Below, one piece after another: positions 45,786-55,161 of a stretch of 64,000 nucleotides of DNA. The DNA comes from Arthrobacter sp. zg-Y769 (GTDB lineage Bacteria > Actinomycetota > Actinomycetes > Actinomycetales > Micrococcaceae), in the NCBI RefSeq assembly GCF_020907405.1, contig NZ_JAJJOE010000009.1, positions 277,876 through 341,875 on the forward strand, read 5' to 3'. Position 1 is the stretch's first letter. The number at the start of each line of letters is the position of its first letter. The notes beneath the pieces are model-generated. The model did no database searches. It had not been told where the DNA came from and saw only the letters and a list, made by a program, of their open reading frames with translations. The position numbers were made by a program, and so were the translations under genes.

Positions 45786-47282
45786 CTAGGCTGCGGGGGT
45801 TTGCCGCGAGATCCTCTTTGAAAGAATAGGGCGGACTTGGTCCCACAGCGTAGATCGCAGCGAGGGAAATAGTGCGATGTTTATTGCCCACACCAATGCA
45901 ACGAGAGCGATTGCAGCATACGGACCCAGGTCAGGAAGTACTACGATCAAGGTCGCGATACATCCCGGCAGGAGAGTCGCTATCCGTCTGGCTACTCGCT
46001 TCAACTCACCTAGAGCGAATGCACATCCAACCGAGAGGAGGAGGCCGAATACGGAGGGCCCCAATCCAATCGCCATTGGCCCGAAGTGTTGAACACCCAC
46101 TCCTTGTACCGCAATCTGCCCGGCGATGGCTATCAGTGTATAAAGCAGCACAGAGCGGTTTCGCCCTGCCGCGGTAAGGGCCCTCGAGAGTGAGTAGCCG
46201 AGAACTTGGAACATCAGTCCAATGGAAAGGCCAACGAGAACACCACTTACCAAATTCGTTGCTGCACTGTCGAAGTTTCCCCTGGCATAAATGAGACTGA
46301 CGATCGCTCCGGAGCCGACAACCAGAACCGCCGAAACCGGCATCATGACGACGACGACGAAGTCGCACATTTTTGCGACCCTACGTCTGTAATCCGGTCC
46401 CTGAATGCCGCTAAGCTGCGTTAATCCCAACACTCCGAGAGGGACCGCGATAAGGGACATGACCGATTCAGAAATAGTCCGTGCGTAGTCCACAGCGGCA
46501 ACGAGCCCTGATGGGCCGAAAGACGAAAAAACACGCTCCAGGACAATTGAGGTTTGGAGTGCAACTGGGAGCAGGAGTAGCGGCGCTATATTCCTTACGC
46601 CAGTCACGATGAAACGCCAGCCTTGAGTGATAGATGCTCTTTGAGGGAGACCTAGATATCCGTTTCTTATCAAAGCGGTAGAGCACATTGCTACGTACGC
46701 TATCCACGCAGCTATAAACCCCAGAGACAACCATTGAATCCACCCGGTACTAATAGCGGTGAGTGTCCCGCCCAAAAGGCCTAAACTCTGAATCAATGGT
46801 CTAATAGATGTCATTAGATAAATATTGTGGACACCCAAAGCGTAGGCTTGCACGGCCGATAATCCAAAGAGCGGTATGGACCAGCAGAGAACACCCAGTA
46901 TTTCCTGGGCGATAATTGTCGTCGCGATGCTAGAGCCGGGGACAATAACGTTTACTATAACGTCGCGGTAGCAGTACACGCCTACTGCTACAAATGTAAG
47001 CGTAAAAGTGAGCCAGATTGAGTATCCCCAGAGCATAGCGCGGCCGGACGCGGGATCCCGGCGCGACTCGCGTGCATATGCTGGCGCAAAGGCTGCGGAA
47101 AGTAGATCGCCGGAAACCAAATTCGCCGGGACGACAGACGCAGTCTGAGCGACCCGAAACCCGGTAGCTATGTCGCTTGTTCCGAAGGCGCTAGCAAAGA
47201 CGACTTCACGCAGCAGAGCAATGAATTTACCTGCGAGGGCGCCGAGGGAGAGTACAAGGAACCCTTTGCGGAAACTACTCAC
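45786..47282 (-). CDS. MurJ/MviN-type lipid flippase
   Basis: A 498-residue protein with about 13-14 membrane helices. LREVVFASAFGTSDIATGFRVAQT near the start is typical of MurJ. The enzyme could move lipid-linked glycan in this cluster, as an alternative to Wzx. Housekeeping lipid II flipping is less likely because it sits inside a glycan locus. Its ATG (47282) overlaps the stop of the upstream transferase. Confidence 0.82.
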   Translation of the reverse strand: MSSFRKGFLVLSLGALAGKFIALLREVVFASAFGTSDIATGFRVAQTASVVPANLVSGDLLSAAFAPAYARESRRDPASGRAMLWGYSIWLTFTLTFVAVGVYCYRDVIVNVIVPGSSIATTIIAQEILGVLCWSIPLFGLSAVQAYALGVHNIYLMTSIRPLIQSLGLLGGTLTAISTGWIQWLSLGFIAAWIAYVAMCSTALIRNGYLGLPQRASITQGWRFIVTGVRNIAPLLLLPVALQTSIVLERVFSSFGPSGLVAAVDYARTISESVMSLIAVPLGVLGLTQLSGIQGPDYRRRVAKMCDFVVVVMMPVSAVLVVGSGAIVSLIYARGNFDSAATNLVSGVLVGLSIGLMFQVLGYSLSRALTAAGRNRSVLLYTLIAIAGQIAVQGVGVQHFGPMAIGLGPSVFGLLLSVGCAFALGELKRVARRIATLLPGCIATLIVVLPDLGPYAAIALVALVWAINIALFPSLRSTLWDQVRPILSKRISRQTPAA

Positions 47283-48610
47283 GAATTTGAGGGGTTAGGC
47301 ATGTATCGGGCGGGTCTTGTCAGATCTGAGGCAGAAGCGCTCGGCTTAGAGGGAAATTGCTGTCTGGCAAGATCGATGTACTTGTCTCCGACGCTCGACC
47401 AATCACAATCGGCAACGGAAGTTCTTATGGCTGCCTGGTCGGCAGGGGTACTTCCATATTTCGACGAACGAAGAATTGCAGCCGCGATGTCGCTGGGAGT
47501 GTGGTTAGTGACGCAACCATTTACGCCTTCAATAATAAACTGCGAAGCAGGGCATTCAGGTGTGAGTACGACGGGCACGCCCGCTGCCAAGGCCTCGAGG
47601 GCGACCAATGGCATGGTTTCCCCGTGACTGGGAAGACAGAAAACGGATGCGGGTGCTAAAAATCCGCGAACATCCTGCCACGTCCCAGCGAAGAGAACTC
47701 TTCTTGAAATGTTAAGCTGGGCACTACGGCGCTCATAGAGTTCAAGGTCTTGGGAGGCACCGCCAACCACAACGAGGCCGAACTCTGGTGAAAGCAAGGC
47801 CATGGCTTCTAGTAGCTCATCGAGACCCTTGTGCTTCCATTGATGCCCTATGAAGAGGACGATGTCTTGAATATCTGGTTGTGCCCATGCAACCACCGAA
47901 TCGACTGGTTTTATCTCGTTCGTTTTACCATACTTTGCCACATCCACACCATTTGCGATCGTAAATATGCGTTCGGGTTCAACATTCAGCTGAGATATGT
48001 CCTTTCGGGCCTGCTCAGATACCGAAACTAGTTTTCTCTTGAAAATAGGCAGTGAAAGAACGTTTTCCTTGGAGACCCTCAGAAGCCTTACCGGAGCTAG
48101 AACGGCTAAAAGTGTCTTGGCTGCAGACAGCTCCTTTTTTTGGAGTTCAGCGGTGAAGACGTTGTGCATTACAAGGATCTGACCCACAAGTGACTCGCAA
48201 TTGTGGTTGAAGATCACTGCCCCCTTCATTTTCATTGGGATTGCAGCTACTGAAGAGGCGATGGTGAATACGGTTATCTGGGCAAGATGCCTTATATACC
48301 ACTCGATCCTCGACGTGGGTGTCCAGGCCAGCAGCCGGCCGCCCAATACGGTACGACGTATGGTTACGTTGGGGCCAAGATCAATAGCGGTGGTGTCCGT
48401 TATTACGGTGACAGTCACGTTGTTCTCAGCCATGTGACGAGCGACTTGTTTGACCACTTCGCCCCCTCCTGTCAGCTCAATATCCCTTGCGATATGGCAA
48501 ACCCGAAGAGCGCCGCGATCTGCTCGATTCCTAAGCTTGGCCAATGATCTTGAATTCCTAAATGGATTACGACCAGATTCTCGGGCTGCATGCGAACGCT
48601 TGGTGATCAT
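47279..48610 (-). CDS. GT4 glycosyltransferase E
   Basis: A 443-residue GT-B enzyme. VCHIARDIELTGGGEVVKQVA opens the fold and SHGETMPLVALEALAAGVPVV is the donor site. It starts at ATG 48610 and overlaps the MurJ-like gene by ATGA. It is the first gene of the minus-strand arm of the second cluster. Upstream A+T-rich sequence holds TACGAT as a possible -10. Confidence 0.85.
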   Translation of the reverse strand: MITKRSHAARESGRNPFRNSRSLAKLRNRADRGALRVCHIARDIELTGGGEVVKQVARHMAENNVTVTVITDTTAIDLGPNVTIRRTVLGGRLLAWTPTSRIEWYIRHLAQITVFTIASSVAAIPMKMKGAVIFNHNCESLVGQILVMHNVFTAELQKKELSAAKTLLAVLAPVRLLRVSKENVLSLPIFKRKLVSVSEQARKDISQLNVEPERIFTIANGVDVAKYGKTNEIKPVDSVVAWAQPDIQDIVLFIGHQWKHKGLDELLEAMALLSPEFGLVVVGGASQDLELYERRSAQLNISRRVLFAGTWQDVRGFLAPASVFCLPSHGETMPLVALEALAAGVPVVLTPECPASQFIIEGVNGCVTNHTPSDIAAAILRSSKYGSTPADQAAIRTSVADCDWSSVGDKYIDLARQQFPSKPSASASDLTRPARYMPNPSNS

Positions 48611-48769
48611 GCTTTTATCGTATATGAGAGGTTAGATCGTCGCGTGATTCGACAGTTTCAAGCTTCCCCGGATGCGGCTTTCATTTCGTCACGTGCCAAC
48701 TTCGCCTATGCTCACCGAGTTCTACGCGGAGCAATCGATCCGCTGGGGTGTACCGACCTGAGAGGCTAG

Positions 48770-48810
48770 GTACCGTGGGCATACCTTTGAGTAAGGTCTG
48801 CCCGCGGTAC
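48770..48810 (-). terminator. Hairpin after first histidine kinase
   Basis: GTACCGTGGGCA pairs with TGCCCGCGGTAC (one G-U), with a nested ACCTT/AAGGT stem. It lies just past the stop of the kinase at 48823 on the minus strand. No strong U tract. Confidence 0.5.
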
Positions 48811-48822
48811 GGGGTGTCGTGA

Positions 48823-50487
48823 TTACGCAGGCACCTCCACCCGAAACGTACTGCCCGCCCCTAGCGTCGAACTAAACGAGATCCGGCCGCCGTGGGCCTC
48901 CACAATGGACTTGGTGATCACCAGGCCCAGGCCCACGCCGGGGATAGCGGCCTTCTTGACCTGGCCGGTGCGGAAGAACTTGGTGAACACCTCCCGCTGG
49001 TCGGCCTCGCTCATGCCGATGCCGGTGTCCTCCACCTCCAGGACCAGGTTCCCGTCCTCCATCCGGGAGCGGACGGTGACCTTGCCGCCGTCGGGGGAGT
49101 ACTTGATGGCGTTGGAGAGCAGGTTGTCCAGCACCTGGCCGATCCGGGCCGGATCCACCAGGGCATGGAGCTCGTCCTCGCAGTCACAGCCCAGGTCTAC
49201 GCCGATGGCGGTGGCCCGGGGGCGGGCGGATTCCAGGGCTACGCGCACCAGTTCGGCCACGTCGGTTTCGGAACGCTGCAGGTGCATGGTGCCCGAAGCT
49301 GTGGTCAGCAGGTCCGCCACCAGCAGCAGCAGCCGCTCGGCGTTCCGCTGCGCCACCTGCAGGGCGCTCAGCAGATGCGCCGGCAGATCGGCGGTTTCCT
49401 CGTCGTCTAGCACTAGATCCAGATAGCCCATGATCGAGGTCAGCGGGGTCCGCAGCTCGTGCGAGACGCTGGAGACGAAGTCCTCCCGGGCGTTGAGGGC
49501 ATTGACCATCTCCGTGACGTCGCTATAGGCCAGCACGGACCCGGCGAACGTGCCGTTTTCCCGCACGGCGCGGGCGCAGACGGCCAGGGCGCGCTGCCGG
49601 TCGCCGGTCCCAACCCAGACAATGACGTCCGAGAAGGATTCCTCCCGCATGGCCCGCTGCGAGGGCCGCTGCGCCTCGGGAAGCGGCGTGAGCTGGTCCA
49701 GCCCGTAGATCAGGGCGTCGCTGCCCGTGTCCATCCCGTTCGTCAGTCCGGCCAGGGCATGGTTGCTCCGCTGGCGGCTGTTCATGAGGATGGTCCGGCC
49801 GGCAGCATCGACTGCCATAACGCCCACATCGACCGTTTCCAGTACGGCGTCCAGCAGCTGGGAGCGTCGTCGGGTCTCCTGCAGGCTGGCCTGCAGCTCG
49901 GATTCCGTCGCAGCGAGGCGCTTCTGCTGGGCGGTAGTATCCGCTTCCATCGTGGAGATGACGATGCCGATGCCCAGCATTACGAACGGGATCACCAACG
50001 GGGCGGCCAGTTCGGTCAGGGTGGGAACACCGCCCGCCTGCATAAACAGCGGAGTCCACAGCAGCAAGGTGGTGCAGGTATAGCCGAGGATCCATGCCAG
50101 GCGCGGCGCCGCACCGGACCAGGCCATCCAGAAGACGGGGAAAACAGCCAGGAAACTGAGACCGGTTATCGAGTTCCGCCCCTCGTAATAGAGGCCGCCG
50201 ACAACCGCGAAATCCAGCACGGGAATACACCAATAAGCCAGCGGTGAATACCGCTCCCACGGAACTGCAACACATGCCGCTGTTAGGACGGCAAGAAGTA
50301 CCAGCGCAAATCTATAACTGTGGCTGTCGAAGACAGCCGGGGAAACCACTGCGGTAATCACAAGCGCTACTACAACCGAAATCAGCAGCGGCAGCTGGCT
50401 TACCAGCAGCCTGCGTCGAAGACTCAGTTCATTAAACTGCAATTTGATACCGGGAAGCGTCGTCACTCGGTCTTTGAGACTGGACAT
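48823..50487 (-). CDS. Sensor histidine kinase 1
   Basis: A 554-residue membrane kinase. About six helices (residues ~27-180), a coiled coil (~180-212), a PAS-like domain (~213-330), HisKA with phosphoacceptor H343 (SHELRTPLTSIMGYL), and an HATPase with N-box NLLSNAIKYS, G1 DTGIGM and G2 GVGLGL. Its partner is probably the OmpR regulator at 50608, which is divergent. It is a close paralogue of the kinase at 51488-53170, with the same domain layout and the same position of His. The signal is unknown. Confidence 0.93.
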   Translation of the reverse strand: MSSLKDRVTTLPGIKLQFNELSLRRRLLVSQLPLLISVVVALVITAVVSPAVFDSHSYRFALVLLAVLTAACVAVPWERYSPLAYWCIPVLDFAVVGGLYYEGRNSITGLSFLAVFPVFWMAWSGAAPRLAWILGYTCTTLLLWTPLFMQAGGVPTLTELAAPLVIPFVMLGIGIVISTMEADTTAQQKRLAATESELQASLQETRRRSQLLDAVLETVDVGVMAVDAAGRTILMNSRQRSNHALAGLTNGMDTGSDALIYGLDQLTPLPEAQRPSQRAMREESFSDVIVWVGTGDRQRALAVCARAVRENGTFAGSVLAYSDVTEMVNALNAREDFVSSVSHELRTPLTSIMGYLDLVLDDEETADLPAHLLSALQVAQRNAERLLLLVADLLTTASGTMHLQRSETDVAELVRVALESARPRATAIGVDLGCDCEDELHALVDPARIGQVLDNLLSNAIKYSPDGGKVTVRSRMEDGNLVLEVEDTGIGMSEADQREVFTKFFRTGQVKKAAIPGVGLGLVITKSIVEAHGGRISFSSTLGAGSTFRVEVPA

Positions 50488-50607
50488 GAAAAAAGGGAAC
50501 CCCCGGATTCCTGTAGTGGTAGCTCAGAGTATAGGGGTGCTCCTGTAGGATACCGAGCAAGGGGTGCGGGGAATCAGAAGGTCTCGCAGGACAGGAAAAA
50601 ATAGAAC

Positions 50608-51429
50608 ATGGAAATTCAACGCGTAGCCGTCATCATCGAAGACGATGCGGATATCCGCGATCTTCTTAACGCGGTTTTGCAGCAGTCCGGTTTCAAGGTC
50701 TTTACTGCCCCGAACGGTTCCGAAGGTGTTGAAACCGTTCGGCTGCACAACCCCACGGTGGTCACGCTGGATTTGGGCCTTCCGGACATTGACGGGTTCG
50801 AGGTGATCCGTCAGCTGCGGCAGTTCAGTGATGCCTACATCGTGATGCTCACTGCCCGCGCCGAGGAACTGGACACCCTGATGGGGCTGGAAGCCGGAGC
50901 GGACGACTACATCACCAAGCCTTTCCGGCCCCGGGAGCTGCGGGCACGGATCTCCGCCATGCTCCGCCGACCGCGCGGCGAGTCTGCGGCCGACGCCGAC
51001 AGGCCCGTTTCCGCCGGCGACCCTTCCCGGACCGGTTCGGGCGCGCCTGTTACGGAGCATGCCCCGGCGTCCTCCGCTGCCCCGGCTGCCCCGGCGGCTC
51101 CGGGTACGTTCGCGCACAACGGGCTGACCCTGAATCCGGGGACACGCACCACTGAGATCGAAGGCAAAGGCGTAGAGCTGACCCGCACCGAGTTCGACCT
51201 GCTGCAGGCACTCCTCGAGGGCGGCCGGCTGGTGCGGACCAAGACGGATCTGGTCCGGCGGCTGCGCGGCGAGGAATACGACACCGGATCCTTCATCAGC
51301 GACGCCGATGAGCGGACCGTGGAAGTGCACGTGGGCAACCTCCGCCGCAAACTCGGGGACGATTCGAAGGCGCCGCGCTGGCTGGAAACGGTCCGCGGCG
51401 TCGGCTACCGTCTGGCGCCGCAGGCCTGA
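50608..51429 (+). CDS. OmpR-family response regulator
   Basis: A 273-residue regulator. The receiver (1-120) has acidic D12/D13, phosphoacceptor D55 and K104 (ITKPF). A long Ala/Pro-rich linker (~122-165) precedes the winged-helix domain (~168-272). It lies between two paralogous kinases and is divergent from kinase 1 and convergent with kinase 2, so both may phosphorylate it. Confidence 0.93.
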   Translation: MEIQRVAVIIEDDADIRDLLNAVLQQSGFKVFTAPNGSEGVETVRLHNPTVVTLDLGLPDIDGFEVIRQLRQFSDAYIVMLTARAEELDTLMGLEAGADDYITKPFRPRELRARISAMLRRPRGESAADADRPVSAGDPSRTGSGAPVTEHAPASSAAPAAPAAPGTFAHNGLTLNPGTRTTEIEGKGVELTRTEFDLLQALLEGGRLVRTKTDLVRRLRGEEYDTGSFISDADERTVEVHVGNLRRKLGDDSKAPRWLETVRGVGYRLAPQA

Positions 51430-51487
51430 CCGGCCCCGTCCGGGGCTCGGCCGCCTGCCTAACGACGCGGGCCCGCCGGCCGCCTGC

Positions 51488-53170
51488 CTAAACGCCGGCG
51501 GGTACGCCGGCGGGGAGCTCGACAGTGAAACTGGTGCCGCGTCCCAGGGAGCTCTCCACCCGGATGCTGCCTCCGTGCGCCTCGGCTATGTCCCTGCTGA
51601 TGGCCATGCCAAGCCCGACGCCGGGGATGCCCGCCTTCCGGACCGTACCGGTGCGGAAGAACTTCTCGAAGACATCATCCACGTCCTCTGCGGACATACC
51701 CATGCCGGTGTCGGCCACCCGGAACACGGCACGGTCCGCTTCGCGCCAGGCACTGACGGTGACCGTGCCGCCGTCGGGGGAGTATTTCACGGCATTGGAA
51801 AGCAGGTTGTCCAGGACCTGTGCGATCCGGTGCGGGTCGGCAAACATCGGCAGCTCGGCCGGGACATTGTTGACCAGTACGACGCCGGCCTCCCGGGCCC
51901 TGCCCTCCGCCGTGCGGAGACTGTTGCGGATGATGTCCGCCAGGCACATCGGCCGGGATTCCAGCTGAACGGTGCCCGAGGCCGCGGTGAGCAGATCCGA
52001 GACCAGTCGAAGCAGCCGCTCACTGTTGCGCAGGGCCACCCGCAGCGATCCGGGGATGCTGCCCTGGAGCTGGGTCTCCTCCGCCTCGTCCAGCGCCAGG
52101 TCCAGGTAACCCATGATCGACGTCAGGGGGGTGCGGAGTTCGTGCGAGACGCTGGCGACGAACTCATCCTTTGCCGCCAGTGCCCCGACCATGGCGGTGA
52201 CATCCGAGAAAACGATCACCGCACCGTTGAAGGAGCCGTCGTCGTTGCGGAGTACGGCGCCGGAGGTATTCATGGCCATTTGGCTGCCGGGAGGGCCCAG
52301 CCACAGCTGCACGTCCGTGAAGTCGGTGCCTCGCAGAGCGCGGGCAACGGGGCGTTGCTCGAAGGGGACCGGGGTGGTGCCGTCGAGGTTGTAGAGGAGC
52401 AGATCGCGTTCATGCGGATGGACTATTCCGGCGGGCAGCGCGCGGTCCTGCAACATCCGCTGGCGGCGGTTCATGTGACGGGGTATGCCGTCCTCGTCCA
52501 CCAGGAGAACCCCGACGTTGATGGCGTTCAGCACACCGTCGAGCTGCCGGGACTGCCGCTTGCTTTCTGCCAGTGCCGCCTCCAGCAGCCGGTCCTTGTT
52601 CTCCAGGGTTTCGCGCTGGGAGCGGATGTCCTCCCGCAGCACTGACACTGTGATGGCGACGCCGAGGCTCACCAGCGGAACGAGCAGGGGAGCGGTGAGG
52701 TCGGCGCCGCTGACCGGTCCGGAGGTGATGAACGGGTGCCAGACCGACAGCAGGGGGCCGAAGAAGCTCAGATACCGGGCGGCAACGGGGGAGACACGGG
52801 ACCAGGACAGCCAAAACACGGGGAAGACGTGGAGCAGGCTCAGTCCGTTGAGGATACCCGAGCTGCCGTGCTGGAGCTGCGCGATGGCAACGAAGTCCAG
52901 CAGCGGGATAATCCAGTAGGACGGATACCAGATCCGGTTCCACGGAACAGCGATGCACACGATGGTGACAACGCCCAGCGTGACAAGTCCGGCGATGAAT
53001 TCCTGCCGGTCGAAGACCTCCGGCAACTGCCACGCGGCGACGGCGCAGATCAGCCCCACGACAATGACCAGCGGTGCCTGGCTTATGGCTGTCCGGTACC
53101 GCAGCGGCAGTTCATGGAATTGGGAGGATATGCCGAAAAACTTCAGCGTCGACTGCGACAACCGCGACAT
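51488..53170 (-). CDS. Sensor histidine kinase 2
   Basis: A 560-residue membrane kinase from ATG 53170, preceded by AAGGGGG; a longer frame to 53242 is not needed. About six helices, a coiled coil, a PAS-like domain, HisKA with H343 (SHELRTPLTSIMGYL) and HATPase boxes (NLLSNAVKYS, DTGMGM, GVGLGM). The identical position of the phospho-His in both kinases points to gene duplication. It converges on the response regulator with a 58-base gap. Confidence 0.93.
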   Translation of the reverse strand: MSRLSQSTLKFFGISSQFHELPLRYRTAISQAPLVIVVGLICAVAAWQLPEVFDRQEFIAGLVTLGVVTIVCIAVPWNRIWYPSYWIIPLLDFVAIAQLQHGSSGILNGLSLLHVFPVFWLSWSRVSPVAARYLSFFGPLLSVWHPFITSGPVSGADLTAPLLVPLVSLGVAITVSVLREDIRSQRETLENKDRLLEAALAESKRQSRQLDGVLNAINVGVLLVDEDGIPRHMNRRQRMLQDRALPAGIVHPHERDLLLYNLDGTTPVPFEQRPVARALRGTDFTDVQLWLGPPGSQMAMNTSGAVLRNDDGSFNGAVIVFSDVTAMVGALAAKDEFVASVSHELRTPLTSIMGYLDLALDEAEETQLQGSIPGSLRVALRNSERLLRLVSDLLTAASGTVQLESRPMCLADIIRNSLRTAEGRAREAGVVLVNNVPAELPMFADPHRIAQVLDNLLSNAVKYSPDGGTVTVSAWREADRAVFRVADTGMGMSAEDVDDVFEKFFRTGTVRKAGIPGVGLGMAISRDIAEAHGGSIRVESSLGRGTSFTVELPAGVPAGV

Positions 53171-53287
53171 GCGTGACCCCCTTGTAGAACACAACAGGGT
53201 CCAACAATACCGGTGGTACGCGGACGCAGTGACCGCGCTCACGGGCGGAACGGCACCGAAGACCGGACGACGGAAAGGCAGGCGGTG

Positions 53288-53782
53288 CTAAGCGACGGAG
53301 AACGGGTCTGACTGGTTCAGGTGGGCCATGGTTTCGGCGCCGCAGGTACGGACGGCGATAACCATCTCTTCCAGGCCGCGCACGTCGCGGCGGGACACCA
53401 GGTCCTGTGCCGCGGCACCGAGGGCGGACAACCGCTCCGCTCCGGCCATGTGGCTGGAAATCTTGATACTCAGGACCACGTCCATTGCAGCGTCAAAGTC
53501 CCGCTGCTGCACGGCCTGGTGCAGGCGCGTGAACCGGCCCTCCCACATAGACATGAAGTTGGAGACGAACCGGCGGCAGGATTCCGTGCCAACCTGGTCG
53601 CTTAGCTCCCGGAGCCTGTCCAGGGAAATCAGCCGGGCCTCGAGTTCTTCCTGCGGCGTCATCAGCTGGTGGTCCCTTGGGACGGGGCGGCGGCATAGCG
53701 CTTCCGCAGTATTGCCGGTGCAGCGGCGGATCGGCTCGGGGGCCAGACCGGTGGGGGCGGCGGGGGAGTCAGATACAAACAA
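53288..53782 (-). CDS. Hpt-like protein lacking the phospho-histidine
   Basis: A 164-residue mostly helical protein. The segment DFDAAMDVVLSIKISS aligns with the Hpt pattern A-H-x-L-K-G-S, but Leu104 takes the place of the phosphoacceptor His, while K107 remains. The start is TTG 53782 with a strong GAAGGA; ATG 53662 is an alternative. It lies 117 bases before kinase 2. It may bind, rather than relay phosphate to, a receiver, or it may use another residue. Confidence 0.6.
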   Translation of the reverse strand: MFVSDSPAAPTGLAPEPIRRCTGNTAEALCRRPVPRDHQLMTPQEELEARLISLDRLRELSDQVGTESCRRFVSNFMSMWEGRFTRLHQAVQQRDFDAAMDVVLSIKISSHMAGAERLSALGAAAQDLVSRRDVRGLEEMVIAVRTCGAETMAHLNQSDPFSVA

Positions 53783-53934
53783 AATATCCTTCGGAGTGTG
53801 GGGGTCCGCCGTCGGGCGTTCGGTTCCTGGTGGAAGCCAGCCGAATGCTCCCGGCCGATGTCCTACGGTCTCACCCCAACCTCAGGAAAAGTTGCCTGCA
53901 ACGCTCAAGATCGAGGCAATATTGCGGGCGCCGG

Positions 53935-54369
53935 TCAAGCTGCCTTCCGGCTGCGGACGGCGTAGACCACCAGCGTGCCGAGCACGGCACCCAGCGAATT
54001 GGCGACGACGTCGTGGACCGTGGCATAGCGGGCCGGCAGGAAGATGTGCTGCCCCGCTTCGATCGCGCAGGAGACCGCAATGCCGACGACGGCGGCCAGC
54101 CAGGCGAAGCGATCGGTGAGGTAGGCGGCGGCCAGGACGCCGAAGGGAACAAACAACACCACATTCGCGACGGACTCCACGAGGGTGTAGTTAACCCATC
54201 CGGGCACGCCGTGGGCCTGCAGGGCGTCCAGGATTGCCCGCAGGGTTCCAGCCGACCCGGCGTCCACCGGGGACGGCCAGAATGCGATCACGGCCAGTGC
54301 GCCTAGATAGAGCAGAAACAGGCAGGCGAGCCGGCGTCGTCGTTGTGTTCCCGCAATGACCACGCTCAC
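53935..54369 (-). CDS. VanZ-like membrane protein
   Basis: A 144-residue VanZ-family protein with four membrane helices and the conserved AIEAGQHIFLPAR and HDVVANSLGA segments. Function is unclear; VanZ members accompany glycopeptide resistance and surface-glycan genes. The start is GTG 54369 in a GTGA overlap with the upstream phosphatase gene, so the two are co-translated. Confidence 0.85.
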   Translation of the reverse strand: MSVVIAGTQRRRRLACLFLLYLGALAVIAFWPSPVDAGSAGTLRAILDALQAHGVPGWVNYTLVESVANVVLFVPFGVLAAAYLTDRFAWLAAVVGIAVSCAIEAGQHIFLPARYATVHDVVANSLGAVLGTLVVYAVRSRKAA

Positions 54370-54944
54370 CGGTAGCGGCGCTCCCAGGCGAGCAGTTCAT
54401 CCACGGCGGGGGTGAGCTCGCGGACCATCTGCTGGTAAACGGCGTCGCTGCGGCGGTAGGGGTCCACTACGTCATCTTCTTCCGGCCCCGCCGGGTGCGC
54501 GCTGCGCAGCCGCAGTGCCCGGGCCATTGCGGCCTGCCAGCGGTCGGCGGCCGCGGCGCCGGGGTCCGCATCGACCAGGGGCAGCAGGCGGGCCAGCTCA
54601 CGCAGTGTGAAGGTGCGGCGCAGCAGTGCCGGGGCGAGTTCCACGATCTTGCTCCGGTGGGCACGGGTCAGGGCCAGCACGAGGTCCTGGCCTTGAAGAA
54701 TCTCCGGTGTGAGCTGCCGCGAGGCGAAGCCGGCGGAATCGCCGCCGAAGATGTTCACGAAGCCGGCTACATGCGGTTCTATGCCCGAGCCGACCAGGGC
54801 ACCGGTGCCGGCGCTGGTGACTTCGAACTCGCCGGGGGCAACCTTGTCCAGACCGGCCTGGAGCAGGCGCTCGGCCATGGGGGAGCGGCAGATATTGCCG
54901 GTGCAGACGGTCAAAATACGGAACGGGGCAGTGGTGGTTCTCAT
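54366..54944 (-). CDS. Low-molecular-weight protein tyrosine phosphatase
   Basis: A 192-residue Wzb-like phosphatase. The active-site loop is C14-x5-R20 (CTGNICRS) and the general acid is D161 in DPYRRSD. ATG 54944 is preceded by GAGGAC. It would dephosphorylate the tyrosine autokinase at 35395, ~18 kb away. It is first in a two-gene unit with VanZ. Confidence 0.92.
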   Translation of the reverse strand: MRTTTAPFRILTVCTGNICRSPMAERLLQAGLDKVAPGEFEVTSAGTGALVGSGIEPHVAGFVNIFGGDSAGFASRQLTPEILQGQDLVLALTRAHRSKIVELAPALLRRTFTLRELARLLPLVDADPGAAAADRWQAAMARALRLRSAHPAGPEEDDVVDPYRRSDAVYQQMVRELTPAVDELLAWERRYR

Positions 54945-55161
54945 GTCCTCAGGCTTCGGATAGGGCTGGTTTCCGGGCCGGATCCGGCCGGTTGCGCTGC
55001 TGTTGAGGTTACCTTGTGTGGCGCTTGAGGTTTGCCGGAATGTTTCATCAACCCTGTGTTTGGGCGGCGTTGTTTCTTGAGGAGCGGGCGGCAAAGTAAT
55101 TCCCAGCGGCGAGGAAAACCTTCCTAGGGCCGAACACGGGTAACAGGAACAAGGGGACACG

